From an uncultured Clostridia bacterium (lineage in GTDB: Bacteria; Bacillota; Clostridia; TANB77; CAG-508): 33,243 bases of DNA. A program made the position numbers and the translations under genes. The DNA lies in assembly GCA_947630545.1 (NCBI GenBank), contig CANRHX010000018.1, positions 1 through 33,243 on the forward strand, read 5' to 3'. The first letter of the stretch is position 1. Every line of letters starts with the position of its first letter. A model generated the notes under the pieces. The model saw only the letters and a program-made list of their open reading frames with translations. It made no database searches and was not told the origin of the DNA. Of this stretch, positions 1 to 7,561 are shown piece after piece.

Positions 1-133
1 CTAATATTCTATCGAATTATTTATGTTTTTTCTATTATTTTTTATATTTATTTGCCAATTAAAATTTTACACTTTCTTTATTAAAAGTGAATTATTATTT
101 GTTTTTATGGCTATAATATCAAAAGGTGATAAA

Positions 134-809
134 ATGAGAAAACAATATTGGATATTAATACTACTTGTTTTGTTTTTAGTTGGTATTGGAATATACTTTT
201 TATTTACTAATACAAAACAAAGTAATTTACAAACTGCAGATTATACGACAAATAGAACTGAAGTTTCAATTAATACTAGTGAAAAAGAAAATACAAACAC
301 TTTAAATATCGGTATAAATAGCGAAAACAACACTAATAAACCTAAACCTGTTGAAACAGAAATTGCTAAATATACTACTAAAATTTATACAAAGGATTCA
401 AGTAGACAAAAAAATATATCAATTACTTGTTCTACTTTAAATGATACTTTAATTGAGAATGGCTCTACATTTTCATTCTGTAATACTGTTGGGCAAGCAA
501 CTACAAGCAAAGGATATGAAAAAGCAGAAATATTTGATGCTAATCGGAAACATAAAACATGGACTTGGTGGTGGAAATTGTCAAATAAGTACAACTCTTT
601 ATAATGCTGTTTTATCGGTTCCTTCTCTTAAGGTTACAGAAAGACATGCTCATAGCAACAAAGTTCCATATATAGCAAGTGGAAAGGATGCTGCTGTAGC
701 TTATGGTAGCTATGACTTTAAATTTGTAAATAATTCTGGTAATACTATAAAAATTAAGGCATCATCCACTTCAAAAAATGTAACAATACGTATTTTAAAA
801 TTATCTTAA
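134..809 (+). pseudogene. VanW-domain exported protein, interrupted by a +1 shift at a CGG codon
   Basis: VanW-family protein, anchored by one N-terminal membrane segment, probably acting at the cell wall; the family's biochemical role is poorly known. The start is ATG 134 behind AAAGGTGAT, not the longer upstream reading. Residues 1-22 hold a basic end and a hydrophobic segment, followed by a Ser/Thr/Asn-rich linker. The VanW domain starts in the first frame (FSFCNTVGQATTSKGY) and continues in the +1 frame (GLGGGNCQISTTLYNA, ERHAHS, AYGSYDFKF). The break is at 545-547: the first frame reads AAT CGG AAA, while dropping C545 gives AAT GGA AAC (N-G-N) and an uninterrupted protein of about 224 aa ending at TAA 807-809. 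Both halves look intact, with no internal stops. It could be a recent pseudogene, a sequence error, or a gene needing +1 frameshifting; see findings. The first frame alone stops at 602-604. Confidence 0.85.
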
Positions 810-889
810 ACTTAAATTATTTTAAATTACTTATATACTAATTTCATAATTTCTTGCATATATTATATAAAAATTATATGGAGGATCTT

Positions 890-2182
890 ATGAAATTTTT
901 TAAATTTTTTATGATTATTAATGTCATATTAGCAATTATTTTTTATTTTGGAATTTGTGTTTTTGCAGAAAGCACATTATATGTATGGTCAAACAATTCA
1001 AATAGTGTTGAAACATCAGAAGAGGTTAAAACCGATACTCAAAATAAAACAAACTCTACAACTAATTCTGATATTGAAACATCAACAGAACCTGAATCAA
1101 GTGAAGAAAATCCACTGGGGTTGGAATCAGAGTCTGCTATATTAATTGAACAAAATAGTGGTCAAATTTTATATTCTCATAATATACACGAACAATTGCG
1201 TCCTGCTAGTGTTACAAAATTAATGAGTATTCTTCTTATTATGGAACAAATAAACGATGGGAAACTTTCTTTAACAGATACTATCAGTTGTTCTGAAAAT
1301 GCTGCTCATATGGGAGGTTCACAAATCTGGCTTGATACTAGAGAAACTTTAACAGTTGATGAAATGTTAAAAGCAATATGTGTGGTTAGTGCTAACGACT
1401 GTGTTGTGGCTATGGCAGAACATATCGCTGGTTCTGAAGAAGCTTTTGTTGAAATGATGAATAACAAAGCCAAAGAACTTGGAATGAATGATACATGTTT
1501 TAAAAATTGCCATGGAATTGATGAAGATGGACATGTGACTTCAAGTTATGATATAAGCTTAATGTCTAGAGAACTTTTAAATAAATATCCAGAAATAACT
1601 AAATATACTACTATTTATATGGATAGTCTTCGTGATGGAAAATCAGAATTAGTTAATACTAATAAGCTTATTAGGACATATAAGGGTGCAACTGGACTAA
1701 AAACTGGCTCTACAGGTCTAGCCCTTTACAATTTATCTGCAAGTGCTACTCGTGATGATTTGTCTTTAATTGCTGTTATTATGAAAGCACCTTCAACAAA
1801 AGTTAGATTTGCAGAAGCAACAAAACTTTTAGACTATGGATTTAGTAAATTTTCGTATAAACAATTTGCAAAAAAAGGTGATATTTTAGATGATGTTGAA
1901 GTAAATAAGGGTGTGAAGTCAAATGTACAGATTGAATTTGAAACAGATGCTGGATGTTTGATTGAAAAAGGAAATGAATCTAGAATTGAGCAAAATATGA
2001 ATATAGAACCTCTTCAAGCACCTATTGAAAAAGGTCAAAAAGTTGGTAGTGTTACTTACTCACTTGATGGTAATACTTTGTCTACTGTGAATTTAGTTGC
2101 TAGCACCAATGTAGATAGTATTTCTTTATTTTCTATGAGTAAGTCTGTAATTTATAATTGGATTAATTTGTTAAGAAAATAA
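890..2182 (+). CDS. dacF: D-alanyl-D-alanine carboxypeptidase (DacF/PBP5 type, S11 family)
   Basis: Serine carboxypeptidase that removes the terminal D-Ala from peptidoglycan pentapeptides and so limits cross-linking; DacF homologues act in spore cortex or general wall maturation. ATG 890 is chosen because GGAGGATCTT lies just upstream and the signal peptide (MKFFKFFMII and following) starts there; an in-frame ATG 12 codons earlier has no good ribosome site. Length is 430 aa. Residues 1-25 form a signal sequence, and about 30-75 a Ser/Thr/Glu-rich linker. The catalytic motifs are all present: S107-V-T-K110, S167-A-N169 and K271-T-G273. A beta-rich C-terminal domain follows, with an amphipathic end (YNWINLLRK) suited to membrane attachment. 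It lies 80 nt after the VanW gene on the same strand and is followed directly by a terminator. The family is certain; the sporulation-specific name is inferred from general similarity. Confidence 0.93.
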   Translation: MKFFKFFMIINVILAIIFYFGICVFAESTLYVWSNNSNSVETSEEVKTDTQNKTNSTTNSDIETSTEPESSEENPLGLESESAILIEQNSGQILYSHNIHEQLRPASVTKLMSILLIMEQINDGKLSLTDTISCSENAAHMGGSQIWLDTRETLTVDEMLKAICVVSANDCVVAMAEHIAGSEEAFVEMMNNKAKELGMNDTCFKNCHGIDEDGHVTSSYDISLMSRELLNKYPEITKYTTIYMDSLRDGKSELVNTNKLIRTYKGATGLKTGSTGLALYNLSASATRDDLSLIAVIMKAPSTKVRFAEATKLLDYGFSKFSYKQFAKKGDILDDVEVNKGVKSNVQIEFETDAGCLIEKGNESRIEQNMNIEPLQAPIEKGQKVGSVTYSLDGNTLSTVNLVASTNVDSISLFSMSKSVIYNWINLLRK

Positions 2183-2188
2183 ATATAC

Positions 2189-2220
2189 GGTCAACCAAGC
2201 TATAAATGGTTGACCATTTT
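2189..2220 (+). terminator. Rho-independent terminator after dacF
   Basis: A perfect 9-bp stem (GGTCAACCA at 2189-2197 with TGGTTGACC at 2207-2215) with a 9-nt loop is followed by ATTTTTC. It sits 7 nt after the dacF stop. The convergent gerW operon ends at 2234, so the hairpin may serve it too, but no T-run follows on the minus strand. Confidence 0.85.
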
Positions 2221-2233
2221 TCTATTTATAGAT

Positions 2234-2905
2234 TTATTCATCTTCAAGCTCACTATCATTAGCACTTTCATTTTCTGCTTTTTCATCATCATTATTTTTA
2301 TCTTCATCATTTTTATCATAGTCGAATTCATAGTCAAATTCTATATTACTAGGTTTTTTTACTTCTTTTTCAATAGTTACTTTTTTCACATTGTTAGTTT
2401 TTTTATCATTGTCAATCTCTATTTTTTCTTCTTTAACTTCTTGTTTAGCCTTATCTTTCATATTTTTTAAAATTTCTTTTGCAGTTTCCTTTTTCTCGTT
2501 TAAACATTTATTCATTACATTGCTTGTCTTTTCAATCAAATCGGGAACATAATCTAATAATTTATCTATAGCAGAAGAATGGTTTACTGGCATCAATTTC
2601 ACATTATTGTCGTTTATTATTAAAAATGCTATTGGATTTATTGTAACACCTGCACCTGATCCACCACCAAATGGTAATCTATATTGAATTTGTTCTTCTT
2701 TATCCTTTTTGTTGTATTCATCTATTGTTTCCCCACTAAATTCGCTTCCTCCAGCAGCAAATCCAAATGTAACTTTAGATATGGGAATAATTACTATATT
2801 TTCTGAAGCCTGTATTGGTTCTCCTATAATAGTGTTTACATCAACCATGTCTTTTATACTATTCATAGCTGTAATCATAAGGCCTTCTATTGGATGTTCG
2901 TTCAT
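2234..2905 (-). CDS. gerW: GerW/YtfJ family sporulation protein with long charged tail
   Basis: GerW (YtfJ) is a widely conserved protein of endospore formers, required in Bacillus subtilis for normal spore germination; its biochemical role is unknown. Residues 1-130 show the family core: MNEHPIEGLM start, the VNTIIGEPI segment, IPISKVTFGFAAGGSEF, and the glycine-rich GGGSGAGVTINPIAFL. After about residue 140 the protein leaves the family and becomes a Lys/Glu/Asp/Asn-rich low-complexity tail of about 80 residues ending in acidic repeats; ordinary family members are near 150 aa. The ribosome site AAGGAGAG precedes ATG. It is the last gene of the recA-recX-scpA-DUF2953-gerW unit. Its first 47 nt overlap the reconstructed end of DUF2953, which matches the usual ytfI-ytfJ pairing. 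Confidence 0.92.
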   Translation of the reverse strand: MNEHPIEGLMITAMNSIKDMVDVNTIIGEPIQASENIVIIPISKVTFGFAAGGSEFSGETIDEYNKKDKEEQIQYRLPFGGGSGAGVTINPIAFLIINDNNVKLMPVNHSSAIDKLLDYVPDLIEKTSNVMNKCLNEKKETAKEILKNMKDKAKQEVKEEKIEIDNDKKTNNVKKVTIEKEVKKPSNIEFDYEFDYDKNDEDKNNDDEKAENESANDSELEDE

Positions 2906-3477
2906 TTTTATCTACTCTCCTTTTTCTATTTATGATAAATATTACTTTAATAATATGTATCATTTTTATCTCAAATATACCTGAAAACTTAAGATTTAGT
3001 AAATTTCCGTTTATTGTATATTGGCTTTATTCGTAAATATGAATTACTTGGTTCAATCCTTTTTCTTGCAAGTATTATTGAAATTATAGAACTTATTGTA
3101 GGTATTATCATAGATGTAAGTATTGTACTATCTGTTCCTAACTCTAATTTTAAGTTGAATTTTTTTATTTGAATATTTATTTGTTTTTGAACTTGTTTTA
3201 TTTTTTTTATTGATATATCTTTTTTTACATTTTTAAAATTAATATTTATGTTTTTAAATTTTCCACTTTCTTCTAACTTTTGTATTTTCTTTTTGTTTAT
3301 GTTTACCCATAATATTGGTATTTTACTCAATATTACAAATTCTATTTTTATGTTATATTTATCATTTAAATAACTAGATTTTATTTTTTTAGATGTAAAT
3401 TTAAAATTGCTTATTTCTATTTTTATTTTCGATGTAATTAATAATATAATTATTAACAAAATAAAAAGAAAAACCAA
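2859..3477 (-). pseudogene. DUF2953 (YtfI-like) membrane protein, interrupted by a +1 shift at a CGG codon
   Basis: DUF2953 proteins are small, membrane-anchored and encoded next to gerW in many spore formers; their function is unknown. The ATG at 3477 follows GGAGGAG. A hydrophobic N-terminal segment (residues 1-15) precedes a basic body with the family's ELGTDSTILTSMIIP and IKPIYN features. The plain reading stops at 2989 after 162 codons. At 3007-3012 the frame reads AAT AAA CGG AAA; removing one base of AAAC gives Y-N-K-G-N-L-L-N and opens 43 more codons. These include FSGIFEIKMIHIIKV, RTSNRRPYDYSYE and a stop at 2859-2861. That tail is the normal DUF2953 end and overlaps the gerW start by 47 nt. 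The rebuilt protein is about 199 aa, normal for the family. The alternatives are those for the VanW gene: mutation, assembly error or frameshift decoding. Confidence 0.85.
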
Positions 3478-3525
3478 TAAAATCTCCTCCGTTTTTATTA
3501 GTTTTTCCTTTTTTTTATTTATTAA

Positions 3526-4275
3526 TCATGCTCTTTTCTTTTTTTCTACAACAATGTCTCCAAATAGTTCTTCTTGTGTAGTATCAACTTTACTCCTTCT
3601 AGATAATTCTAAAAGTCCACTAAATGCTGTTACTACTTCTTGCTTGTTGCGCTTTTTTATTGAAAATAATTTATTAAATACAAATTTTTTTTGCTTTATT
3701 AAAACTTTAAACATCTCTTTTACTTTACTAGATACTGTATAATTTTCTACAAGTGCTATTTTTTCTATATTTTTTGCATTTAAGTTAATTCTTTCACTAG
3801 CCCTTTGCATTAAGTCTTTGTATATGTTTGGTATTAGAGCATTGTCGTAATTTGTTTCTAGTTTTTGTTTTGGCAATTTTATTGGTTCTTGCCCTTTAAA
3901 TATTCTGTTTGAATATTCTAAATAATTTTGTTTTATTGTTTTACTTATTTCTTTGAATTTTTTATATTCTATAATTCGTCTTATTAGTTCTTCTTCTGTT
4001 AGTTCTTCTGTTTCTTCTTCTTGTTTTGGAAGGAGTTTTTTAGATTTTAAATATAGAAGAGTTGATGCCATAACTAGAAATTCACTAGCAATTTCTAAAT
4101 TCATTTTTTCCATTTCATTTAAGTATTTTATGTATTGGTCTGTTATTTCATTTAAGTTTATATCATAAATATTCATTTTGTTTATATCTATTAAGTGACA
4201 TAGTAAATCTAGTGGTCCTTCAAAATTGTCTATTTTTATTGCATATTGTTTTGTTTCTAATGCTAAAATTGCCAT
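3526..4275 (-). CDS. scpA: Segregation and condensation protein A
   Basis: ScpA is the kleisin subunit that bridges the two SMC heads of the bacterial condensin and, with ScpB, drives chromosome compaction and segregation. At 249 aa it has the usual length. The N-terminal region carries the hallmark Y(A)IKIDNFEGPLDLLCHLI and the helical NEITDQYIKYLNEM segment. This is followed by EIASEFLVMASTLLYLKSKKLLP, an acidic linker (QEEETEELTEEEL), and a C-terminal winged-helix region (FVFNKLFSIKKRNKQEVVTAFSGLLELSRR). ATG 4275 is 21 nt after recX with GAAAGGAAAA upstream, so it is read from the recA unit. The gene that usually follows, scpB, is absent: DUF2953 starts 48 nt downstream. Confidence 0.95.
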   Translation of the reverse strand: MAILALETKQYAIKIDNFEGPLDLLCHLIDINKMNIYDINLNEITDQYIKYLNEMEKMNLEIASEFLVMASTLLYLKSKKLLPKQEEETEELTEEELIRRIIEYKKFKEISKTIKQNYLEYSNRIFKGQEPIKLPKQKLETNYDNALIPNIYKDLMQRASERINLNAKNIEKIALVENYTVSSKVKEMFKVLIKQKKFVFNKLFSIKKRNKQEVVTAFSGLLELSRRSKVDTTQEELFGDIVVEKKKRA

Positions 4276-4296
4276 TTTGTGATTTTCCTTTCTAAT

Positions 4297-4743
4297 TTAT
4301 GTTTGGCTAAAAGCAGTATTTATATTATCTACTTTATATCCTTTTTTTAATAAATAATTTTTAATTTCTTCTTCTTCCATTGAAGCTCTTTTTTTATATA
4401 TAATATTTAATGCGGATTTTATTTCATAATTTTCTAGTTCTTCTTTATTGTTATATATGTAATCTTCTATATCATCTTTATCTAACCCTTTTGCTAGTAA
4501 TTTATATTTTATTTCTTTTATTGATAAGTTTTTTAATGATATAAAATTATTTATGCTTTTTTCTATATATAAATTATCATCAATATAATTGGCTTCTTTT
4601 AAGTATTCTATAACATCGTCTAACAAGTTTTCTTCTATACTTGAAGAAAACTTGTTTCTAATTTCATTTTCACTTCTCTTTTTATAAAGTATATATTTTA
4701 ATACTTTTGTTTTTGCATTATCAAACTCTTCAATGCTAGCCAT
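4297..4743 (-). CDS. recX: RecX-family regulator of RecA
   Basis: RecX binds RecA filaments and modulates their extension and strand-exchange activity. This 148-aa protein is at the short end for the family. It is almost entirely helical and shows the repeating three-helix RecX pattern: KYILYKKRSENEIRNKF, then YIDDNLYIEKSINNF with SIKEIKYKLLAKGLD, then RASMEEEEIKNYLLKKGY. It starts 32 nt after recA on the same strand, the usual position. The assignment rests on the repeated helical motif plus this neighbourhood. Nothing appears broken. Confidence 0.88.
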   Translation of the reverse strand: MASIEEFDNAKTKVLKYILYKKRSENEIRNKFSSSIEENLLDDVIEYLKEANYIDDNLYIEKSINNFISLKNLSIKEIKYKLLAKGLDKDDIEDYIYNNKEELENYEIKSALNIIYKKRASMEEEEIKNYLLKKGYKVDNINTAFSQT

Positions 4744-4775
4744 ATAATTATTCTTCCTCTTTGATTTTTATTGTT

Positions 4776-5819
4776 TTATTCATCATCATTAACTGAAGGT
4801 AGTTCTTCTCCTAAACTACTTTCAAATGCTTGGGCAAAATTGGCTCTTACTTTTTCTTCTATTTCTGCCAACATTTCAGGATTTTCTTGTAATAATTTTT
4901 TAATGTTTTCTCTACCTTGTCCTATTCTTTCGCCATTATAACTAAACCATGATCCACTTTTTTCTATGATGTCCATATTTACTGCCATATCTAGTATATT
5001 TCCAGCTTTTGAAATTCCTTCTCCATATATAACATCAAATTCAGCTTCTCTAAATGGTGGTGCTACTTTATTTTTAATTACTTTTACTCTTACTCTATTT
5101 CCTTTTACTTCTCCATCTTGTTTTATGTTTTCTATTCTTCTAATATCTAGTCTTACTGATGCATAAAATTTTAATGCTCTACCACCTGTTGTTGTTTCTG
5201 GATTTCCAAACATTACTCCTATTTTCTCTCTTAATTGATTTATAAATATTAATACTGTTTTTGATTTATTTATTGCCCCTGCAAGCTTACGTAATGCTTG
5301 TGACATTAATCTTGCTTGTAATCCCATGTGTGAATCTCCCATGTCACCATCAATTTCTGCTTTTGGAACTAAAGCTGCTACTGAATCTACTACTATTACG
5401 TCTAAAGCACCGCTTCTAACTAGACTTTCTGTTATTTCTAAAGCTTGTTCTCCTGTGTCTGGTTGAGATACTATTAGGTTATCTATATCAACTCCTAATT
5501 TTTTTGCATATACGGGGTCTAAAGCATGCTCTGCATCTATAAATGCTGCTTCTCCTCCTGTTTTTTGTGCTTCTGCAACTATATGCAAAGCAAGTGTTGT
5601 TTTTCCAGATGACTCTGGTCCAAATATTTCTATAATTCTTCCTCTTGGAACTCCTCCTATTCCTAATGCCATATCTAGGCTTAATGCTCCTGTTGGTATA
5701 GCCTCAACTTCCATTGCTTTGAATTCTCCAAGTTTCATTACTGAACCTTTTCCAAATTGCTTTTCTATTTGACTCATTGCCATTTCTAATGCTTTTTTCT
5801 TTTCTGTATTTTCTCCCAT
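4776..5819 (-). CDS. recA: Recombinase RecA
   Basis: RecA forms ATP-dependent filaments on single-stranded DNA, catalyses strand exchange in recombinational repair, and triggers LexA self-cleavage. At 347 aa it is full length. Visible motifs are Walker A GPESSGKT at residues 67-74, [12 protein letters not shown], Walker B ([14 protein letters not shown]), loop L1 ([19 protein letters not shown]), [19 protein letters not shown], and the [17 protein letters not shown] segment. The C-terminus ends in the usual acidic stretch (SVNDDE). AAGGAGG precedes ATG 5819. A promoter and a perfect SOS box lie just upstream. It is the first gene of the unit that continues through recX, scpA, DUF2953 and gerW. 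Confidence 0.99.
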   Translation of the reverse strand: MGENTEKKKALEMAMSQIEKQFGKGSVMKLGEFKAMEVEAIPTGALSLDMALGIGGVPRGRIIEIFGPESSGKTTLALHIVAEAQKTGGEAAFIDAEHALDPVYAKKLGVDIDNLIVSQPDTGEQALEITESLVRSGALDVIVVDSVAALVPKAEIDGDMGDSHMGLQARLMSQALRKLAGAINKSKTVLIFINQLREKIGVMFGNPETTTGGRALKFYASVRLDIRRIENIKQDGEVKGNRVRVKVIKNKVAPPFREAEFDVIYGEGISKAGNILDMAVNMDIIEKSGSWFSYNGERIGQGRENIKKLLQENPEMLAEIEEKVRANFAQAFESSLGEELPSVNDDE

Positions 5820-5841
5820 GTTTTTTCCTCCTTAATTTTAT

Positions 5842-5853
5842 GAACTGTTGTTC
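5842..5853 (-). promoter_or_regulatory. SOS box (LexA operator) of recA
   Basis: GAAC-N4-GTTC is read on the minus strand as cGAACaacaGTTC and matches the Bacillus-type LexA operator. It lies 10 nt downstream of the -10 element and 22 nt before the recA ATG, where bound LexA would block transcription. The lexA gene is not in this window. Confidence 0.88.
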
Positions 5854-5862
5854 GATATTGTT

Positions 5863-5890
5863 ATTATATACCAAATTTTTGTTTTGTCAA
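5863..5890 (-). promoter_or_regulatory. recA promoter
   Basis: On the minus strand a perfect -35 TTGACA (5885-5890) and a perfect -10 TATAAT (5863-5868) are separated by 16 nt. The start point would fall at about 5855, at the edge of the SOS box. It lies fully between the upstream gene's stop (5900) and recA. Confidence 0.85.
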
Positions 5891-5899
5891 TACTTTTTT

Positions 5900-7498
5900 T
5901 TAATTTTTATACCAACCTTCTATATTATAAAAAATATTATACCAGTTTGGTGCTACATCACCAACTAAATTAGAGTTATATAAAATATTGTATTTGCTAT
6001 TTGCTAAGCTGATATATAATACTTGTTTGTTATATATTTCTTCTAGTTTTTCATATTTTTGTTTTAATATGTTTTCATCATTTGTATTTTTTACTTCATT
6101 CATAATTTGAGTTATTTCATTGGTTGTATAATTTGCAAGATTTCCTTCACCAAAAAATGTTGATAAATCTGGACTTATAGGTAAATATGTACTGCATAAA
6201 ATCATATCATAGTTCTTTTTTTCTTTGTAATTATTGTATTGATTATCTGTAGCTTTTATAATATTTATTTGTAATCCCTGTTTTTCTAATTGTGTACTTA
6301 TATTTTCAGCAATTTTTACTTGATTACTATTGCTTGATTTAACTACTAGATTTAATGTTATTCTTTGAGTTCGATAGTTTACTGTTTTTTGCCAATAACT
6401 ATATTTATATGACCATCCGCCATCTTCTAAATATTGCTTTGCATCTTCTAAATTGTATTTTATACTTGAATTTGTTCCTTTATAAAGATATGATCCATAT
6501 TCTAGTGGAAAATTGGCTGTATAATATTTTTTCTTATATACATCTGATGTAATACTTGTTTTGTCTATTGAAGCACAAATTGCTTTTCTTACTTGAACAT
6601 CTGATAAATATGTATTTTTAGTATTTAATGCTAGGAAATTATGTTCTCGTCCTCTTATTTCTTTTAAATTATAGCCTATTGTTCCAATATAATCACTAAA
6701 ATTATTATTATCTGTTGCTAATACATCTATACTTCCAGTTTTGAAACTATTGTATAGTTCTCCCACAGATGAATATAAATTTATATTTATTTTTTCTAGT
6801 GATAATCCTCTTTTTTCTGAATTCCACCAGTTTTCATTTTTTTCTAGTGTAATATATGATTTTTGAACATCTGATATTTTGTATTTTCCAGTACCTATTG
6901 GGTTGCTATTTTTATTTGTTTTTAAAAAGTCATCATTTCCATAATATGCCCTAGACATTATTGGGAAAGTAAGATAATATTCAAAAAATGGCACTTCTTT
7001 TGATAAATTGATTTTTAGTGTATGATCATCTACTACTTCAACTTTCTCTACATTTTGTACATTGTTCTTGTATATAGATGTGGTTTTTTTATCTTTTAAC
7101 CTATCTATTGTAAATCTTACGTCTTCCGCACTAAAATCTGTTCCATCTGACCATTTTACATTTTCACGCAATTTTATTATGTATGTTTTTCCATCTTGCT
7201 TTGCCCATTCTGTGGCTAATGCCGCTTCTGGCTTATAATCATTTGTCAAGTTTATTAATGGGTCATATACTAGCCTACTTATGTTTTGTACATTTTGATT
7301 ATTACTTAGTATTGGGTTTATTGTATCTAATTGCGCTATACCTAATGTTATTTCTTTTATTTGTTCTTCTTGTTTATTTGCACTGTCTAATTCTTGTTGT
7401 TTTTTTGTTTCTTCATCTCCTCTGATTTTTACAAATGCAAATATTATTATTCCTATAGCAAATAATATAAATATATATTTAAACCAACTATTTCTCAT
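5900..7498 (-). CDS. Membrane-anchored solute-binding protein, family 5 (peptide/oligopeptide type)
   Basis: A 532-aa protein of the SBP_bac_5 family, whose members bind peptides, nickel or other ligands outside the membrane and deliver them to an ABC importer. Residues 8-24 form one hydrophobic segment with no lipobox cysteine, so it is probably held by an uncleaved anchor instead of a lipid. Family features follow: LDTINPILSNNQNVQNISRLVYDPL, the region ending in ENVKWSDGTDFSAEDVRFTIDR, NPIGTGKYKI, and the second-lobe segments around DVQVRKAICASIDK. ATG 7498 follows GAGGT. A possible promoter (TTGAAA and TATTAT, 17 nt apart) lies just upstream. No permease or ATPase gene adjoins it, so either it works with a transporter encoded elsewhere or it has another role. 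The ligand cannot be told from sequence. Confidence 0.9.
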   Translation of the reverse strand: MRNSWFKYIFILFAIGIIIFAFVKIRGDEETKKQQELDSANKQEEQIKEITLGIAQLDTINPILSNNQNVQNISRLVYDPLINLTNDYKPEAALATEWAKQDGKTYIIKLRENVKWSDGTDFSAEDVRFTIDRLKDKKTTSIYKNNVQNVEKVEVVDDHTLKINLSKEVPFFEYYLTFPIMSRAYYGNDDFLKTNKNSNPIGTGKYKISDVQKSYITLEKNENWWNSEKRGLSLEKININLYSSVGELYNSFKTGSIDVLATDNNNFSDYIGTIGYNLKEIRGREHNFLALNTKNTYLSDVQVRKAICASIDKTSITSDVYKKKYYTANFPLEYGSYLYKGTNSSIKYNLEDAKQYLEDGGWSYKYSYWQKTVNYRTQRITLNLVVKSSNSNQVKIAENISTQLEKQGLQINIIKATDNQYNNYKEKKNYDMILCSTYLPISPDLSTFFGEGNLANYTTNEITQIMNEVKNTNDENILKQKYEKLEEIYNKQVLYISLANSKYNILYNSNLVGDVAPNWYNIFYNIEGWYKN

Positions 7499-7561
7499 TT
7501 TTTACCTCGCTTTTTATATAATATATTAGTTTTATTTTTTTTTCAAGGTTTTGTTGGCAAT

